This document shows positions 34,463 to 43,866 of a stretch of 64,000 nt of DNA, piece after piece. How positions within the stretch are numbered: the stretch's first letter is position 1; each line of letters starts with the position of its first letter. Below the pieces are notes generated by a model. It did no database searches and was not told the origin of the DNA. It worked only from the letters and a program-made list of their open reading frames with translations. The translations under genes were made by a program, and so were the position numbers. Origin of the DNA: a candidate division WOR-3 bacterium (GTDB lineage: Bacteria > SDB-A); assembly GCA_016934535.1 (NCBI GenBank), contig JAFGSQ010000056.1, forward strand, positions 1-64,000, read 5' to 3'.

Positions 34463-35334
34463 AAAAAAGCTTCACAGATAAAAAGAATTTAATCGCGAGA
34501 ATCGCGGTTTCGCTTATTTTCATCCCCCTGATCATTTTTTTTATAGTAAAAGGCGGATTGTTTTTTTTCATCCCGATTTTGTTGACGGCGCTGATTTCTT
34601 CAGCCGAGGCCTATAACATCGCTCAAAAAGCGCTGGGATTAGAAAAAGGAACAGACAGCAAAATGAGATATGTTTTTGTCATATCAGGGATATGCATCCT
34701 TCTTGTGAATACTTATTTCACCGGAATGCATCCTCTTCTCGTTTTGGCTTTTATCTTTTTTCTTTTTTTCGTCGAAGTGGTCACGGAAAAGCCGGAAAAT
34801 TTCGCGAAGAGAATTTCATCCGTTATATACGCAGTAGTTTATGTTTCGTGGGGATTTTGCAGCCTTTCTCTTCTGAGAGCCGCCGGATCTGAAAGTCCTT
34901 TGGGTGACAAGACAGGAGTTTATCTCCTGTTTTTGGCTTTCACGATCGCCTGGTCGTCCGATGCTTTCGGATTCGCGTTCGGATATCTGCTCGGAAAAAA
35001 ACCTCTCATTCCTTCCATCAGCCCCAATAAAACAGTCGAAGGAAGCATTGGCGGAATTGTGGGAGCTGTAATCGGAGCGGCTGTTATCAAATTGGTTCAG
35101 ATGCGACTATGCCCTTCTTTGCATTTTCCCTGGCTTTTTGTCTTTATTTGCGCGGTCTTGGGAGGGGTGGCTTCTCAATTGGGCGACCTGGTTGAGTCAA
35201 TGATGAAGAGAGATGCAAAAATTGATCAGTCATCTTTCATTCTCCCCGGACACGGCGGGATACTTGACAAGTTCGACAGCGTATTTTTTGCCGCATTCGT
35301 TATATATTTTCTGCACAGTTTTCTGATGAGCTGA
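34459..35334 (+). CDS. cdsA: Phosphatidate cytidylyltransferase
   Basis: 291 residues with about eight membrane helices. The C-terminal signature is present: SDAFGFAFGYLLGKKPLIPSISPNKTVEGSIGG and ASQLGDLVESMMKRDAKIDQSSFILPGHGGILDKFDS. It makes CDP-diacylglycerol for phospholipids. It starts with TTG 34459, sharing TTGA with the uppS stop, so it is translated by coupling. Confidence 0.96.
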   Translation: MKKSFTDKKNLIARIAVSLIFIPLIIFFIVKGGLFFFIPILLTALISSAEAYNIAQKALGLEKGTDSKMRYVFVISGICILLVNTYFTGMHPLLVLAFIFFLFFVEVVTEKPENFAKRISSVIYAVVYVSWGFCSLSLLRAAGSESPLGDKTGVYLLFLAFTIAWSSDAFGFAFGYLLGKKPLIPSISPNKTVEGSIGGIVGAVIGAAVIKLVQMRLCPSLHFPWLFVFICAVLGGVASQLGDLVESMMKRDAKIDQSSFILPGHGGILDKFDSVFFAAFVIYFLHSFLMS

Positions 35335-35338
35335 CGGC

Positions 35339-36478
35339 ATGGAGGTAATCCTTCTCGGTGCGACAGGTTCCATAGGGAAGTCCGCTCTCGAAGTTGTAAA
35401 AAAGCAGACTGGCAAGTTCAGAATAACTGCAATCTCGGCGAACAGAAACATAGATTCGCTTATTAAAATTGCTACGGAATTCAGGGTGCCCAAAGTCATA
35501 GTGACTGACGAGAACGCACCCGGTATTGAAAAACTGAAAGAACTCAGCGGCGTTGAAATCCTTACGGGAATCGAAGCCGCTGCAGAAATTTGCGCCACAG
35601 ACAGTGCCGGAATCGTATTGAACGCCGTTGTCGGAAGCGCCGGTTATCTTCCGACAAAAAAAGCACTTGTTTCAGGAAAAACCGTAGCCTTGGCAAACAA
35701 AGAAACTCTTGTAGCTTTCGGGGATGTAATAAACAAAATACTCGAACGCGGGACAGGAAGAATAATACCTGTTGACAGCGAACACAGCGCCGTATTCCAA
35801 CTCATCGAAGGAAGGAAAAAAGACGAAATAGCCAGTGTAATCCTGACTGCCTCAGGAGGATCTCTGAGAAATCATCCCGATCCTGAAAATGCTTCGGTTG
35901 AAGATGTCCTGAAGCATCCCACCTGGAATATGGGGGCAAAAATAACTGTAGACTCAGCGACGCTTGCCAACAAGGGTCTCGAGGTCATTGAAGCGGCAAG
36001 GCTTTTCGGAATGAAGCCTGAAAGAATCAAAGTAATTGTTCACCCTACTTCGATTGTCCATTCTCTTGTAGAACTCACGGACGGATCAATTCTGGCACAG
36101 CTTGCTGTTCCTGACATGAAACTTCCTATACAATACGCGCTGAATTACCCGGATAGGCAGGATAGATTTATAAAAAGTCTGCCTCTTCACAAAGTGTCGC
36201 CTCTTGAGTTTTTTGAACCGGAAAAAGAAAAATTCCCCTGCCTGTCACACGCATACGAAGCTCTCGAAGCAGGAGGGACGATGCCGGCTGTCTTCAATGC
36301 CGGTAACGAAGAAGCTGTAGGCTTGTTTCTCAAAAAGAAGATAAAATTCGGAAGAATAAGCAAGTTGATCCGGGAGGTCATGGATAACCATATAACAGGA
36401 CCAGCCACCGAAGATGCGGTTTTCAAAGCCGACGAGTGGGCCAGACGGTATGTGTTAAATTCCGTGGAGAGTATATGA
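35339..36478 (+). CDS. dxr: 1-deoxy-D-xylulose-5-phosphate reductoisomerase
   Basis: 379 residues. The NADPH site is LLGATGSIGKSALEVV; further motifs are NAVVGSAGYLPTKKALVSGK, the metal/substrate site PVDSEHSAVFQLIEG near residue 145, and MGAKITVDSATLANKGLEVIEA. It is the committed step of the methylerythritol-phosphate isoprenoid pathway, supplying precursors to uppS in the same transcript. It overlaps rseP by ATGA. Confidence 0.98.
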   Translation: MEVILLGATGSIGKSALEVVKKQTGKFRITAISANRNIDSLIKIATEFRVPKVIVTDENAPGIEKLKELSGVEILTGIEAAAEICATDSAGIVLNAVVGSAGYLPTKKALVSGKTVALANKETLVAFGDVINKILERGTGRIIPVDSEHSAVFQLIEGRKKDEIASVILTASGGSLRNHPDPENASVEDVLKHPTWNMGAKITVDSATLANKGLEVIEAARLFGMKPERIKVIVHPTSIVHSLVELTDGSILAQLAVPDMKLPIQYALNYPDRQDRFIKSLPLHKVSPLEFFEPEKEKFPCLSHAYEALEAGGTMPAVFNAGNEEAVGLFLKKKIKFGRISKLIREVMDNHITGPATEDAVFKADEWARRYVLNSVESI

Positions 36479-37878
36479 ATTTCGTTTCGACGGTCGTTCT
36501 TCTCGGTGTTTTGATTTCATTTCACGAATTCGGGCATTTTATCTTTGCCGGGCTTTTCGGTGTCACCGTTCCGAAATTTTCTTTGGGTTTCGGGCCAAAA
36601 CTGTTCGGATTCAATTTCAAAGGCACTTATTTTCAGCTGTCCGCAGTTCCACTCGGAGGCTTCGTAAAAATGAAAGGCGAATCCGAAGCGGAAAAAGAAA
36701 CAATTTCATATGATAAAGACGATTTCCGAGCGAAGAATTTCATCCAAAAAACACTCATAGTAACTGCCGGTCCTTTGTTCAACGTTTTTCTCGCGTGGCT
36801 GTTCATGTTCGGGGCTAATCTTATGATGAGCGGTTTTTATATCCCCATGACTGTTGCCGGCAGAATAAATGAGAATTCCGCTTCCTGGAGAGCCGGATTG
36901 AGATCAGGCGATTCCATCATTCTTATCGGAGAGGAAAGAGTGTCCGAATGGAGAGACGTCGAAATTTCCATGGAGATGGCGAAAAACGAAAAAATCAAAA
37001 TGCTCGTTTCAAGGTATGTATCCGGTAAGCACGACACAGTCTCTTTTATAATTGAGACTGATTCAGCGGACCCTCTGCTGAGAGGCATCAGTCCTTTTCT
37101 TCCGGCTGTAATAGGAGGAGTTTCCGGAGGACCGGCTGAAGAAGCCGGGCTAAAAGACGGTGATTCAATTGTTTTTATAGCGCCGGTCGGTCCTGTTCGC
37201 GATGAAGACTCGGCTGGTCTTGATGCACTGGGACACAGGCCTGGTTATGCGGACAACTCTTCTTTCAGAATTTATGAAAAGGCGGAAAAGAACAGAATTT
37301 TCGGTTACAAAGTCCTGTATTGGCAAGATGTATCTACTCTTGTCAACGCAATGGAAAACTCCGAATTTTTTATCGCCGTGATAAGAAAGGGAGAACCGTT
37401 TTTGATCAGACTGAAACCGGCAGAAATCGAGGACAGAAGAATAATCGGGGTAAGTATAGACCTGCCTTCCAAAAGAGCGAGCGTGTTACAGGCTCTTTCA
37501 ATGTCCTTTGATCAGATGAAAATGACATTAATCGTACTCACAAAAATTCCAGGAATGATCGCTGAAAAGAAGATTACTTTGAGGGAGACTTTCGGAGGTC
37601 CCGTCAGGGTTTTTCACGAAACTTCAAAAGCGGCAAAACTCGGATTCGACACTTTTCTTTTTTTAGCCGGCTTCATATCTCTCAACCTGGCGATTTTCAA
37701 CCTTTTGCCTGTTCTCCCGCTGGACGGAGGGCACGTTTTGATTTTCCTTATAGAAACAGTCACGAGAAAGCGAGTTCCGGCTAAAGTCTTAAGAGGTTTG
37801 CAGGCGGCCGGTTTTGCGCTTCTTTTGTTTTTCGCTATGCTGGTGACCGCTAACGATCTTGTCAATTTATTCTCATGA
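36475..37878 (+). CDS. rseP: RIP metalloprotease RseP (site-2 protease family)
   Basis: 467 residues from ATG 36475, which overlaps the dxr stop and is preceded by GGAGAG. The zinc motif HEFGH is at residues ~17-21 in the first helix. The second active-site motif, NLLPVLPLDGGHVL, is near the C-terminus. Two periplasmic PDZ-like segments lie between (around SGDSIILIGEERV and AEEAGLKDGDSIVFI). It cleaves membrane-embedded anti-sigma factors or signal-peptide remnants. No sigma/anti-sigma pair is in the window. Confidence 0.96.
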   Translation: MNFVSTVVLLGVLISFHEFGHFIFAGLFGVTVPKFSLGFGPKLFGFNFKGTYFQLSAVPLGGFVKMKGESEAEKETISYDKDDFRAKNFIQKTLIVTAGPLFNVFLAWLFMFGANLMMSGFYIPMTVAGRINENSASWRAGLRSGDSIILIGEERVSEWRDVEISMEMAKNEKIKMLVSRYVSGKHDTVSFIIETDSADPLLRGISPFLPAVIGGVSGGPAEEAGLKDGDSIVFIAPVGPVRDEDSAGLDALGHRPGYADNSSFRIYEKAEKNRIFGYKVLYWQDVSTLVNAMENSEFFIAVIRKGEPFLIRLKPAEIEDRRIIGVSIDLPSKRASVLQALSMSFDQMKMTLIVLTKIPGMIAEKKITLRETFGGPVRVFHETSKAAKLGFDTFLFLAGFISLNLAIFNLLPVLPLDGGHVLIFLIETVTRKRVPAKVLRGLQAAGFALLLFFAMLVTANDLVNLFS

Positions 37879-39134
37879 AGAATGCGGGAATAATCCTCGT
37901 CGGAGATGAACTGCTCGACGGTAAAAAACCTGATAGAAACGGCCCCTTTATAGCATCTGAGCTGACAAGAGCAGGCTTTCAGGTTGTGTCGCTGACTGTG
38001 TGTCCTGACGACAAAAATAAAATCGAATCTTCACTCGGATTCGCTTTCGACAAGTCGGACATGGTTTTAGTAGCGGGAGGACTTGGACCGACAAGCGACG
38101 ACCTGACGCGTTTCGCGGCTTCGGAATATTTTGAGGCTGATCTCGTGACGGATGAAAATGCTTTGAATCACATATTGGGGTTTTTTGAAAAGCGTAAATT
38201 AAAGATGCCCCCCGAAAATGAAATTCAGGCAAAAATACCCCGGGGCGCTGAATTGTGGCTTAATCCGGCGGGAACCGCTTGCCCGTTTGTTATGAAAAAA
38301 AATGATTTGCCGGCAATATTTTTACCGGGAGTCCCGTCTGAAATTGAAGCAATATTTTCTTCTTTTCTCAGGGATTATTTGAGAAAAATATCGGGGGAAA
38401 GCGAGAAACAGAGTTTTCTAATTAGGACGTTCGGAATATCGGAATCTTCTCTGTACGCATTGATGTCTGAAAAAAGAAAGATCTTCGAATTGAGCAAAGT
38501 CGCGTTTTTGCCGCAGATCCCGGGAGTTGATGTGAGAATAGAAGAAAAATGCGGCACAGATTCTCTCAACGACGTCCGGGATGAAATAGTCAAATGCGCG
38601 GGAAAATGGATATGGAACATTGGTGAGAACAGCATTCAGCAGGTAGTATCGTCGATGCTTAAAGACCTGTCCCTGACAATTTCTGTGGCGGAAAGCTGTA
38701 CGGGAGGCTATATTTCCAATATGCTGACTGATGTGCCGGGTTCTTCGGATTATTTCAAAATGTCAATAGTCGCTTACGGAAATGATGTCAAAAAATTGAT
38801 TTTGGGAGTCGAAAAGGAAACACTTGAGAAAAATGGAAGTGTCAGCCCGGAGACAGCCGCCGGTATGGCGGAAAAAATCAGACTTCTCGCCGAAACAGAT
38901 ATTGGGCTTTCTTCGACGGGAATCGCCGGCCCGGGCGGAGGATCCGCCGAAAAACCTGTTGGCCTTCTTTACACTGCTGTCAGCTCGGCAAAAAATACAA
39001 AAACAGGGAAATTTTCAGGTTTTGACGACAGGCTGAAAAATAAAAAATGGTTCTCGTTTTTTGTCTTTGATTTTTTGAGGCGGTATTTGCTCGATAATTT
39101 CCCTTTTGACAGGGGCCGGTATTTTGATGCGTAA
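37875..39134 (+). CDS. cinA: CinA family protein (nicotinamide-nucleotide amidohydrolase / pyrophosphatase)
   Basis: 419 residues. The N-terminal MoCF/COG1058 domain (GIILVGDELLDGKKPDRNGPF, MVLVAGGLGPTSDDLTR, FLPGVPSEIEAIF) and the C-terminal PncC-type deamidase domain (SVAESCTGGYISNMLTDVPGSS, GLSSTGIAGPGGGSAEKPVGLLY) are both complete. The family recycles NMN and hydrolyses ADP-ribose. ATGA overlap with rseP, eight-base overlap with ddl. Confidence 0.93.
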   Translation: MKNAGIILVGDELLDGKKPDRNGPFIASELTRAGFQVVSLTVCPDDKNKIESSLGFAFDKSDMVLVAGGLGPTSDDLTRFAASEYFEADLVTDENALNHILGFFEKRKLKMPPENEIQAKIPRGAELWLNPAGTACPFVMKKNDLPAIFLPGVPSEIEAIFSSFLRDYLRKISGESEKQSFLIRTFGISESSLYALMSEKRKIFELSKVAFLPQIPGVDVRIEEKCGTDSLNDVRDEIVKCAGKWIWNIGENSIQQVVSSMLKDLSLTISVAESCTGGYISNMLTDVPGSSDYFKMSIVAYGNDVKKLILGVEKETLEKNGSVSPETAAGMAEKIRLLAETDIGLSSTGIAGPGGGSAEKPVGLLYTAVSSAKNTKTGKFSGFDDRLKNKKWFSFFVFDFLRRYLLDNFPFDRGRYFDA

Positions 39135-40200
39135 AATGAATTTGGTGGTATTGTACGGAGGGAGATCTACCGAGCACGAAGTGTCCATAGTCTCAGCCGA
39201 ATTCGTTCTCAGAGAGGCAGACAAAACTCTTTTCAACCCGCTTCCCGTTAAAATCGAAAAAGACGGAAGGTGGAAATTGACCCTGAAAAATCCGTTTTCC
39301 GGATCAAAAAAAACCGTCGAGGTTTTTCCGGTTCCGCATAAAAAGGGCGCCGCCTTGTATTTTTTTGACGGGACCAGGAAACCTTTAAAAATCGACGCCG
39401 TGTTTCCGGTTCTTCACGGTCCCCTCGGCGAAGACGGAACGGTTCAGGGGCTGTTCAGAATTTTGAACGTGCCCTATGTCGGTTCAGGCGTTCTCGGTTC
39501 GTCAATATCAATGGACAAAGAGGCGTCAAAAAAACTTCTCGAGCAAAGCCGGTTGCCGGTCTGCAAATATTTATCCTCGAACAAAATAGCTAAAAACAAA
39601 TTGTCTTTCGAACAAGCCAAAAAGGAACTTGGGTTACCCATGTTCGTAAAACCGTCCAATGCGGGGTCTTCAGTAGGTGTGGGTAAGATAAAAAACAGGA
39701 AAGATTTTATTGTCAAAACGAGGGAGGTTTTCAAGTACGGAGAAAAAGCGATTTACGAGGAATATGTCAGAGGAAGAGAAATAGAATGTGCGGTTCTCGG
39801 AAACGAAAATGCCGTCGCGTCAGTTCCGGGAGAGATAATAGTCAGAACCGAGTTTTATTCGTACGAAGCAAAATATATATTAAAAAACGCCGCCAAGATC
39901 ATATACCCGGCGGATATTTCCCCGGCAATTTCGAAGAAAATCCGCGTTTTAGCCGTAAAAGCATTTGAGGCGCTTTACTGCGAAGGAATGGCGAGAGTTG
40001 ATTTTTTTCTGAAAGAAGAAAAGATTTATATCAACGAGGTAAACACGATACCCGGTTTCACGTCGATAAGCATGTATCCTAAACTGTGGGAAGCGAGCGG
40101 AATAAAACCGACGGAACTCATAACGAGGCTGATCGAACTCGCGTGTCAAAGACACAAAAAGGAAAATTCGGTTTTGACCGAATTCAAAGCCGCAAAATGA
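39127..40200 (+). CDS. ddl: D-alanine--D-alanine ligase
   Basis: 357 residues from ATG 39127, which overlaps the cinA stop; an in-frame TTG at 39106 is also possible. ATP-grasp motifs: LVVLYGGRSTEHEVSIVSA, PVLHGPLGEDGTVQGLF, GSSISMDKEASKKLLEQ, LPMFVKPSNAGSSVGVGKI and INEVNTIPGFTSISMYPKLW. It makes the D-Ala-D-Ala end of peptidoglycan precursors. Overlaps hldD by ATGA. Confidence 0.97.
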   Translation: MRKMNLVVLYGGRSTEHEVSIVSAEFVLREADKTLFNPLPVKIEKDGRWKLTLKNPFSGSKKTVEVFPVPHKKGAALYFFDGTRKPLKIDAVFPVLHGPLGEDGTVQGLFRILNVPYVGSGVLGSSISMDKEASKKLLEQSRLPVCKYLSSNKIAKNKLSFEQAKKELGLPMFVKPSNAGSSVGVGKIKNRKDFIVKTREVFKYGEKAIYEEYVRGREIECAVLGNENAVASVPGEIIVRTEFYSYEAKYILKNAAKIIYPADISPAISKKIRVLAVKAFEALYCEGMARVDFFLKEEKIYINEVNTIPGFTSISMYPKLWEASGIKPTELITRLIELACQRHKKENSVLTEFKAAK

Positions 40201-41180
40201 ACGCTAAATACTTTGTTTTGACGGGAGGAGCGGGATTTATAGGAAGCTGTGTGCTCTCGTATTTGAACGGGATGGGAAAAGATGACGTCATAGTCGTCGA
40301 CGATATGGGAAGAGGCGAAAAGTGGAGAAATTTGTCGGGTAAACGCTTTGAAGACTACATAAACAAGGAAGAATTCGCCGCGAAAATCGAAAAAGGAGTT
40401 TTTGACCGTGATGTCTGTTGCGTAGTACACATGGGAGCCTGCTCCTCGACGACAGAGACTGACGCAGAATACATGATGAACAACAACTATGCCTATACAA
40501 AAAAACTGGCGCAGTGGAGTGCGAAAAAAGGGATCCGATTCATATACGCCAGCAGCGGAGCCACTTACGGAGACGGATATCTGGGTTTCAGCGATGACGA
40601 CGAAAACACATTAAAATTGAAACCCCGCAACGTCTACGGTTTTTCAAAGGCCGCCTTCGACAATTGGGCTATTAAATCCGGTTTGGTCTCAAAAATCGCC
40701 GGGCTTAAATTTTTCAACGTTTTCGGACCTAACGAATATCACAAAGGCGACATGTCGAGTGTTGTGTATAAGTCATACCTGAGCGTAAAAGAAAAAGGCT
40801 TCATCGAGCTTTTTGAATCCGACAGCCGAAAATACGAAAACGGCATGCAGATGAGGGATTTCGTCTACGTAAAGAGTTGTCAGAAGATTATATGGTGGCT
40901 CATAGAAAACGAAAATGTCTGCGGTATATACAATGTCGGAACAGGAAAACCGAGGACCTGGAACGACCTGGCGAAGTCGGTTTTCGCGGCGACAGGAAAA
41001 AAAGAAGACATAAGATACAAGAAAATGCCGGAGCAATTGAAGGGCAAGTACCAGAATTTTACTTGCGCAGAAAATATTAAACTGAAAAGGGCCGGTTACA
41101 CTGAAAAATTTCCAGAGCTCGAAGACAGCGTGAAGGATTACGTAAAAAATTATCTCGAAAATGATTTTTCAGTCATCTGA
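40197..41180 (+). CDS. hldD: ADP-L-glycero-D-manno-heptose 6-epimerase
   Basis: 327 residues from ATG 40197 (ATGA overlap with ddl). It is an extended short-chain dehydrogenase with nucleotide site LTGGAGFIGSCVLSYLNGMG, HMGACSSTTETDAEYMMNNN, and YGFSKAAFDNWA carrying the Tyr/Lys pair. The HldD-specific FNVFGPNEYHKGDMSSVVYK and MQMRDFVYVKS are present. It produces ADP-L-heptose for the GT9 transferases encoded at 22778-24701. Confidence 0.95.
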   Translation: MNAKYFVLTGGAGFIGSCVLSYLNGMGKDDVIVVDDMGRGEKWRNLSGKRFEDYINKEEFAAKIEKGVFDRDVCCVVHMGACSSTTETDAEYMMNNNYAYTKKLAQWSAKKGIRFIYASSGATYGDGYLGFSDDDENTLKLKPRNVYGFSKAAFDNWAIKSGLVSKIAGLKFFNVFGPNEYHKGDMSSVVYKSYLSVKEKGFIELFESDSRKYENGMQMRDFVYVKSCQKIIWWLIENENVCGIYNVGTGKPRTWNDLAKSVFAATGKKEDIRYKKMPEQLKGKYQNFTCAENIKLKRAGYTEKFPELEDSVKDYVKNYLENDFSVI

Positions 41181-41205
41181 AAAAAATACGCACGACGGGA
41201 AAGAC

Positions 41206-41934
41206 ATGTCGTGGCTTTCAGAAAAAATGGAAGAGATCGAAAGTGTTACCCGCGGAGCCCACAAAAGGGGCTGGGCCGATTCAAAAGCAGGAAATTATTC
41301 TTTTGAAATCTCTGATGTACAGGCCAAAACGGATCTATTCAGGGACGTCAAAAAAATAAACGGCAGGGTCGGGTTTTTTCCTGAACTAAGCGATTCAGCG
41401 TTTCTGGTCAGCGCCGCTGGAGCGGATTTCGGAAAAGAAGTTTTTGAGCCCGCAGACGAGTTTATGCTCGTCCTGACGGGCAAAAACGGAGAAGTGAGTT
41501 TTGGAAGTTTTTCTGACTCCCTAACTGTTTTTCCAACTTCCGAGATTGAGAGTCATTTACTGGTTCACTCGGTTTTGAGAAATGTAAATTCAGAGCACAA
41601 AGCCGTTCTGCATTTGCACCCCCCTGAAATCGCGGCTCTTTCGGGCAAATATTTTCTCGAACCCTCGTCAAAGAACGCGATCGAAAAAGCCTTGAAAAAT
41701 TTTCTCGCTGTTCATCCGGCTGAAGAAAAAAAAGAAACTGCGTCGCCGTTTGTCGATTTTTTTCCCGCAGGTTCAAAAAGACTGGCCGAAGAGACGGCAA
41801 TAGTTTTCAGTGGATTTAATTTTGCCGCCTGGGCCGGCCACGGCGTAATATGTTCCGGCAAAGACCTCTATGAGGCGTTTAAAAGGATAGAGGTTTTGAA
41901 CCGTATTTCTGAAGATATCCTTAAATCCGTATAA
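41206..41934 (+). CDS. Class II aldolase/adducin family protein
   Basis: 242 residues from ATG 41206; ATG 41161, 20 bases inside hldD, is an alternative. The zinc-aldolase pattern is visible: RGWADSKAGNYSFEI at the N-terminus, LHLHPPEIAAL with two ligand histidines, and WAGHGVICSGKDLYEAFKRIEVL with the third. It is most like rhamnulose-1-phosphate or fuculose-1-phosphate aldolases (inference). The actual substrate is not evident, since no sugar kinase or isomerase is adjacent. Confidence 0.8.
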   Translation: MSWLSEKMEEIESVTRGAHKRGWADSKAGNYSFEISDVQAKTDLFRDVKKINGRVGFFPELSDSAFLVSAAGADFGKEVFEPADEFMLVLTGKNGEVSFGSFSDSLTVFPTSEIESHLLVHSVLRNVNSEHKAVLHLHPPEIAALSGKYFLEPSSKNAIEKALKNFLAVHPAEEKKETASPFVDFFPAGSKRLAEETAIVFSGFNFAAWAGHGVICSGKDLYEAFKRIEVLNRISEDILKSV

Positions 41935-41948
41935 AATTTTTAAGGGAC

Positions 41949-41977
41949 TTCGAGAAACGGATAAAAAACAGTAAAAT
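41949..41977 (+). promoter_or_regulatory. Weak promoter-like sequence before the VWA lipoprotein
   Basis: TTCGAG (41949-41954), a 17-base spacer, then TAAAAT (41972-41977). An AAAGGAGG site precedes the ATG at 42025. Confidence 0.3.
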
Positions 41978-42024
41978 GGAATATTTTCTATTTTTGAGGG
42001 GTATTACCTGAAAAAGGAGGAAAA

Positions 42025-43755
42025 ATGAAAGGCAAATTTTTGACGGCAGTTCTGGTTCCGGTCGTTTTGGCGTCTTTTTTCTGCACGCCTAAAGAAATAA
42101 TCAAGGAAAAAGTAGACGACTGGCAGTATTCCGTAGAATCTTATGATGAAGACGAAGAATACCTTAAAAGGTCTTTCGGAGGAGCGCAGATGTCACCGAC
42201 CGTGACTTACTCATCGGCTCCGATGGTATTAGAGAGTGCGGATGACGGGATCGGTTTTTCCGTCGGCGGCGCGAAGGACATAAACAATTTCAGGGAAAAC
42301 ATAGAGAATGGATACCTTCCGCTTCCGACCGACATAACCGTCGAGGGCATATATTATGATTATTTCTTCGAGACGGGACAGACAGAACCGTGCGAAGAGC
42401 TTTTCTGCCCGTCATACAGCAAAGCCGTTTCCATGGATCCTTTCACGGGCGAACCGGTGTACTATCTTTCTGTCGGACTCAATTCGGGAATGAAAGAGAG
42501 TGATTTTTCACGGAAAAAACTCAATCTCGTCGTCGTCATAGATATATCGGGATCCATGAGCTCTCCGTTCGACAGATATTATTACGACAGATTCGGCAGT
42601 CAGCAGGAGTCGCAGGACACGGCCGACTTTGACAAATCCAAAATGGAAATAGCCAACAGAGCTGTCGTCGAACTGCTGGATCATCTTGGACCTGATGACA
42701 GACTGGGAATAGTCCTCTTCGACGACAGAGGGTATCTCGCAAAACCTCTGAGAAGAGTCGACGAGACTGACATGGAGAGCATTAAGGGCCACGTTCTCGA
42801 AATAGAGCCCATGGGCGGAACGAACATGGAAGCAGGAATGTTTATTGCGTCAACACTTTACGACAGTCTCGAAAGCCTGGACAGAGACGAATACGAGAAC
42901 AGGGTGATATTTTTGACGGACGCCATGCCGAACACGGGTTCTACGGACGAGAACAGTCTTTTCGGAATGTTTGAAAAAAACTCAGAAAGAGGCGTCTTTA
43001 CAACCTTTATAGGAGTAGGGGTAGATCTCAACACAGAACTCGTCGAAATACTGACCAAGATCAAGGGAGCGAATTACTTCAGCGTTCATTCGCCGACGGC
43101 TTTCAAAGAACAGATGGACGACAATTTCGATTACATGGTGACTCCGCTCGTTTTCGACCTCGAACTCGTCCTCGAATCGGATGGTTACGAAATTGAAAAA
43201 GTTTACGGCTCTCCCGAAGCAAACCTTTCGACGGGCGAGATAATGAAAGTCAACACGCTTTTCCCCTCGAAAAGAGTTGAAGGAGAAACGAGAGGCGGTC
43301 TCGTTTTGCTGAGGCTTAAAAAAACGTCAGGTGACGCGAGAATTTCACTCGGTGTCTCTTACGAGGACAGAAACGGCGTCAAAGATGAGAATTCACAGAC
43401 GATTGAGTTCGGCGGATCGGAGACGGAATATTACGACAACAGCGGAATAAGAAAGGGAATACTTTTGGCGCGTTTTGTAGAACTCGTGAAAAGCTGGCTA
43501 ACCGATCAAAGGGCTGAGGGAGAATATCTTGCAGGACACCCCATGGTGTCCAGAAACACCGGCATAATTGTATACGACGAAAAAATACTGGAACTCGGAA
43601 GATGGGAAAGGCAATCCATGGGACTTGAGGTCTCGTCGCATTACACTGAACTATTTGAGGATTTTCACGATTACTTCATGAAAGAAGCTGAAGCCATAGG
43701 CGACACGGCGTTGTCAAGAGAACTCGATGTCCTCAAGAAACTGTCGGAAATGTAG
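42025..43755 (+). CDS. von Willebrand factor A lipoprotein, YfbK-like
   Basis: 576 residues. A lipoprotein signal (hydrophobic stretch ending ASFFC, Cys20) suggests outer- or inner-membrane anchoring. The VWA N-terminal segment (GYLPLPTDITVEGIYYDY) is followed by a VWA domain with a complete MIDAS: DISGSMSS near residue 173, GGTNMEAGM and LTDAMPN. The C-terminal region (GILLARFVELVKSWL) resembles DUF3520 of YfbK-type proteins. Such proteins bind partner proteins through metal; the partner is unknown. An AAAGGAGG site fixes the start. Confidence 0.88.
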   Translation: MKGKFLTAVLVPVVLASFFCTPKEIIKEKVDDWQYSVESYDEDEEYLKRSFGGAQMSPTVTYSSAPMVLESADDGIGFSVGGAKDINNFRENIENGYLPLPTDITVEGIYYDYFFETGQTEPCEELFCPSYSKAVSMDPFTGEPVYYLSVGLNSGMKESDFSRKKLNLVVVIDISGSMSSPFDRYYYDRFGSQQESQDTADFDKSKMEIANRAVVELLDHLGPDDRLGIVLFDDRGYLAKPLRRVDETDMESIKGHVLEIEPMGGTNMEAGMFIASTLYDSLESLDRDEYENRVIFLTDAMPNTGSTDENSLFGMFEKNSERGVFTTFIGVGVDLNTELVEILTKIKGANYFSVHSPTAFKEQMDDNFDYMVTPLVFDLELVLESDGYEIEKVYGSPEANLSTGEIMKVNTLFPSKRVEGETRGGLVLLRLKKTSGDARISLGVSYEDRNGVKDENSQTIEFGGSETEYYDNSGIRKGILLARFVELVKSWLTDQRAEGEYLAGHPMVSRNTGIIVYDEKILELGRWERQSMGLEVSSHYTELFEDFHDYFMKEAEAIGDTALSRELDVLKKLSEM

Positions 43756-43814
43756 AAAGACATCAAGAAAGCGGGGATTCTAAAGAAGGATTCCCTCGAT
43801 TAATTGAAAATGAA

Positions 43815-43840
43815 AGAGGGCGGGGATGAACCCGCCCTCT
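43815..43840. terminator. Bidirectional terminator between convergent genes
   Basis: A perfect 10-bp stem AGAGGGCGGG / CCCGCCCTCT closes a GATGAA loop. The T-rich flank is on the minus-strand exit (TTTCATTTTC), so it fits best as the terminator of the T9SS-type gene on the minus strand, but it lies between both converging genes. Confidence 0.75.
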
Positions 43841-43866
43841 CTTGGTTTAGCCCTAACTGTTTTGTA

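Noticed and set aside
40086-40196. 37-residue N-terminal extension of the hldD frame
   Set aside because: It is ddl coding sequence read in another frame; the epimerase fold begins at MNAKYFVLTGG and the ATGA overlap fits.
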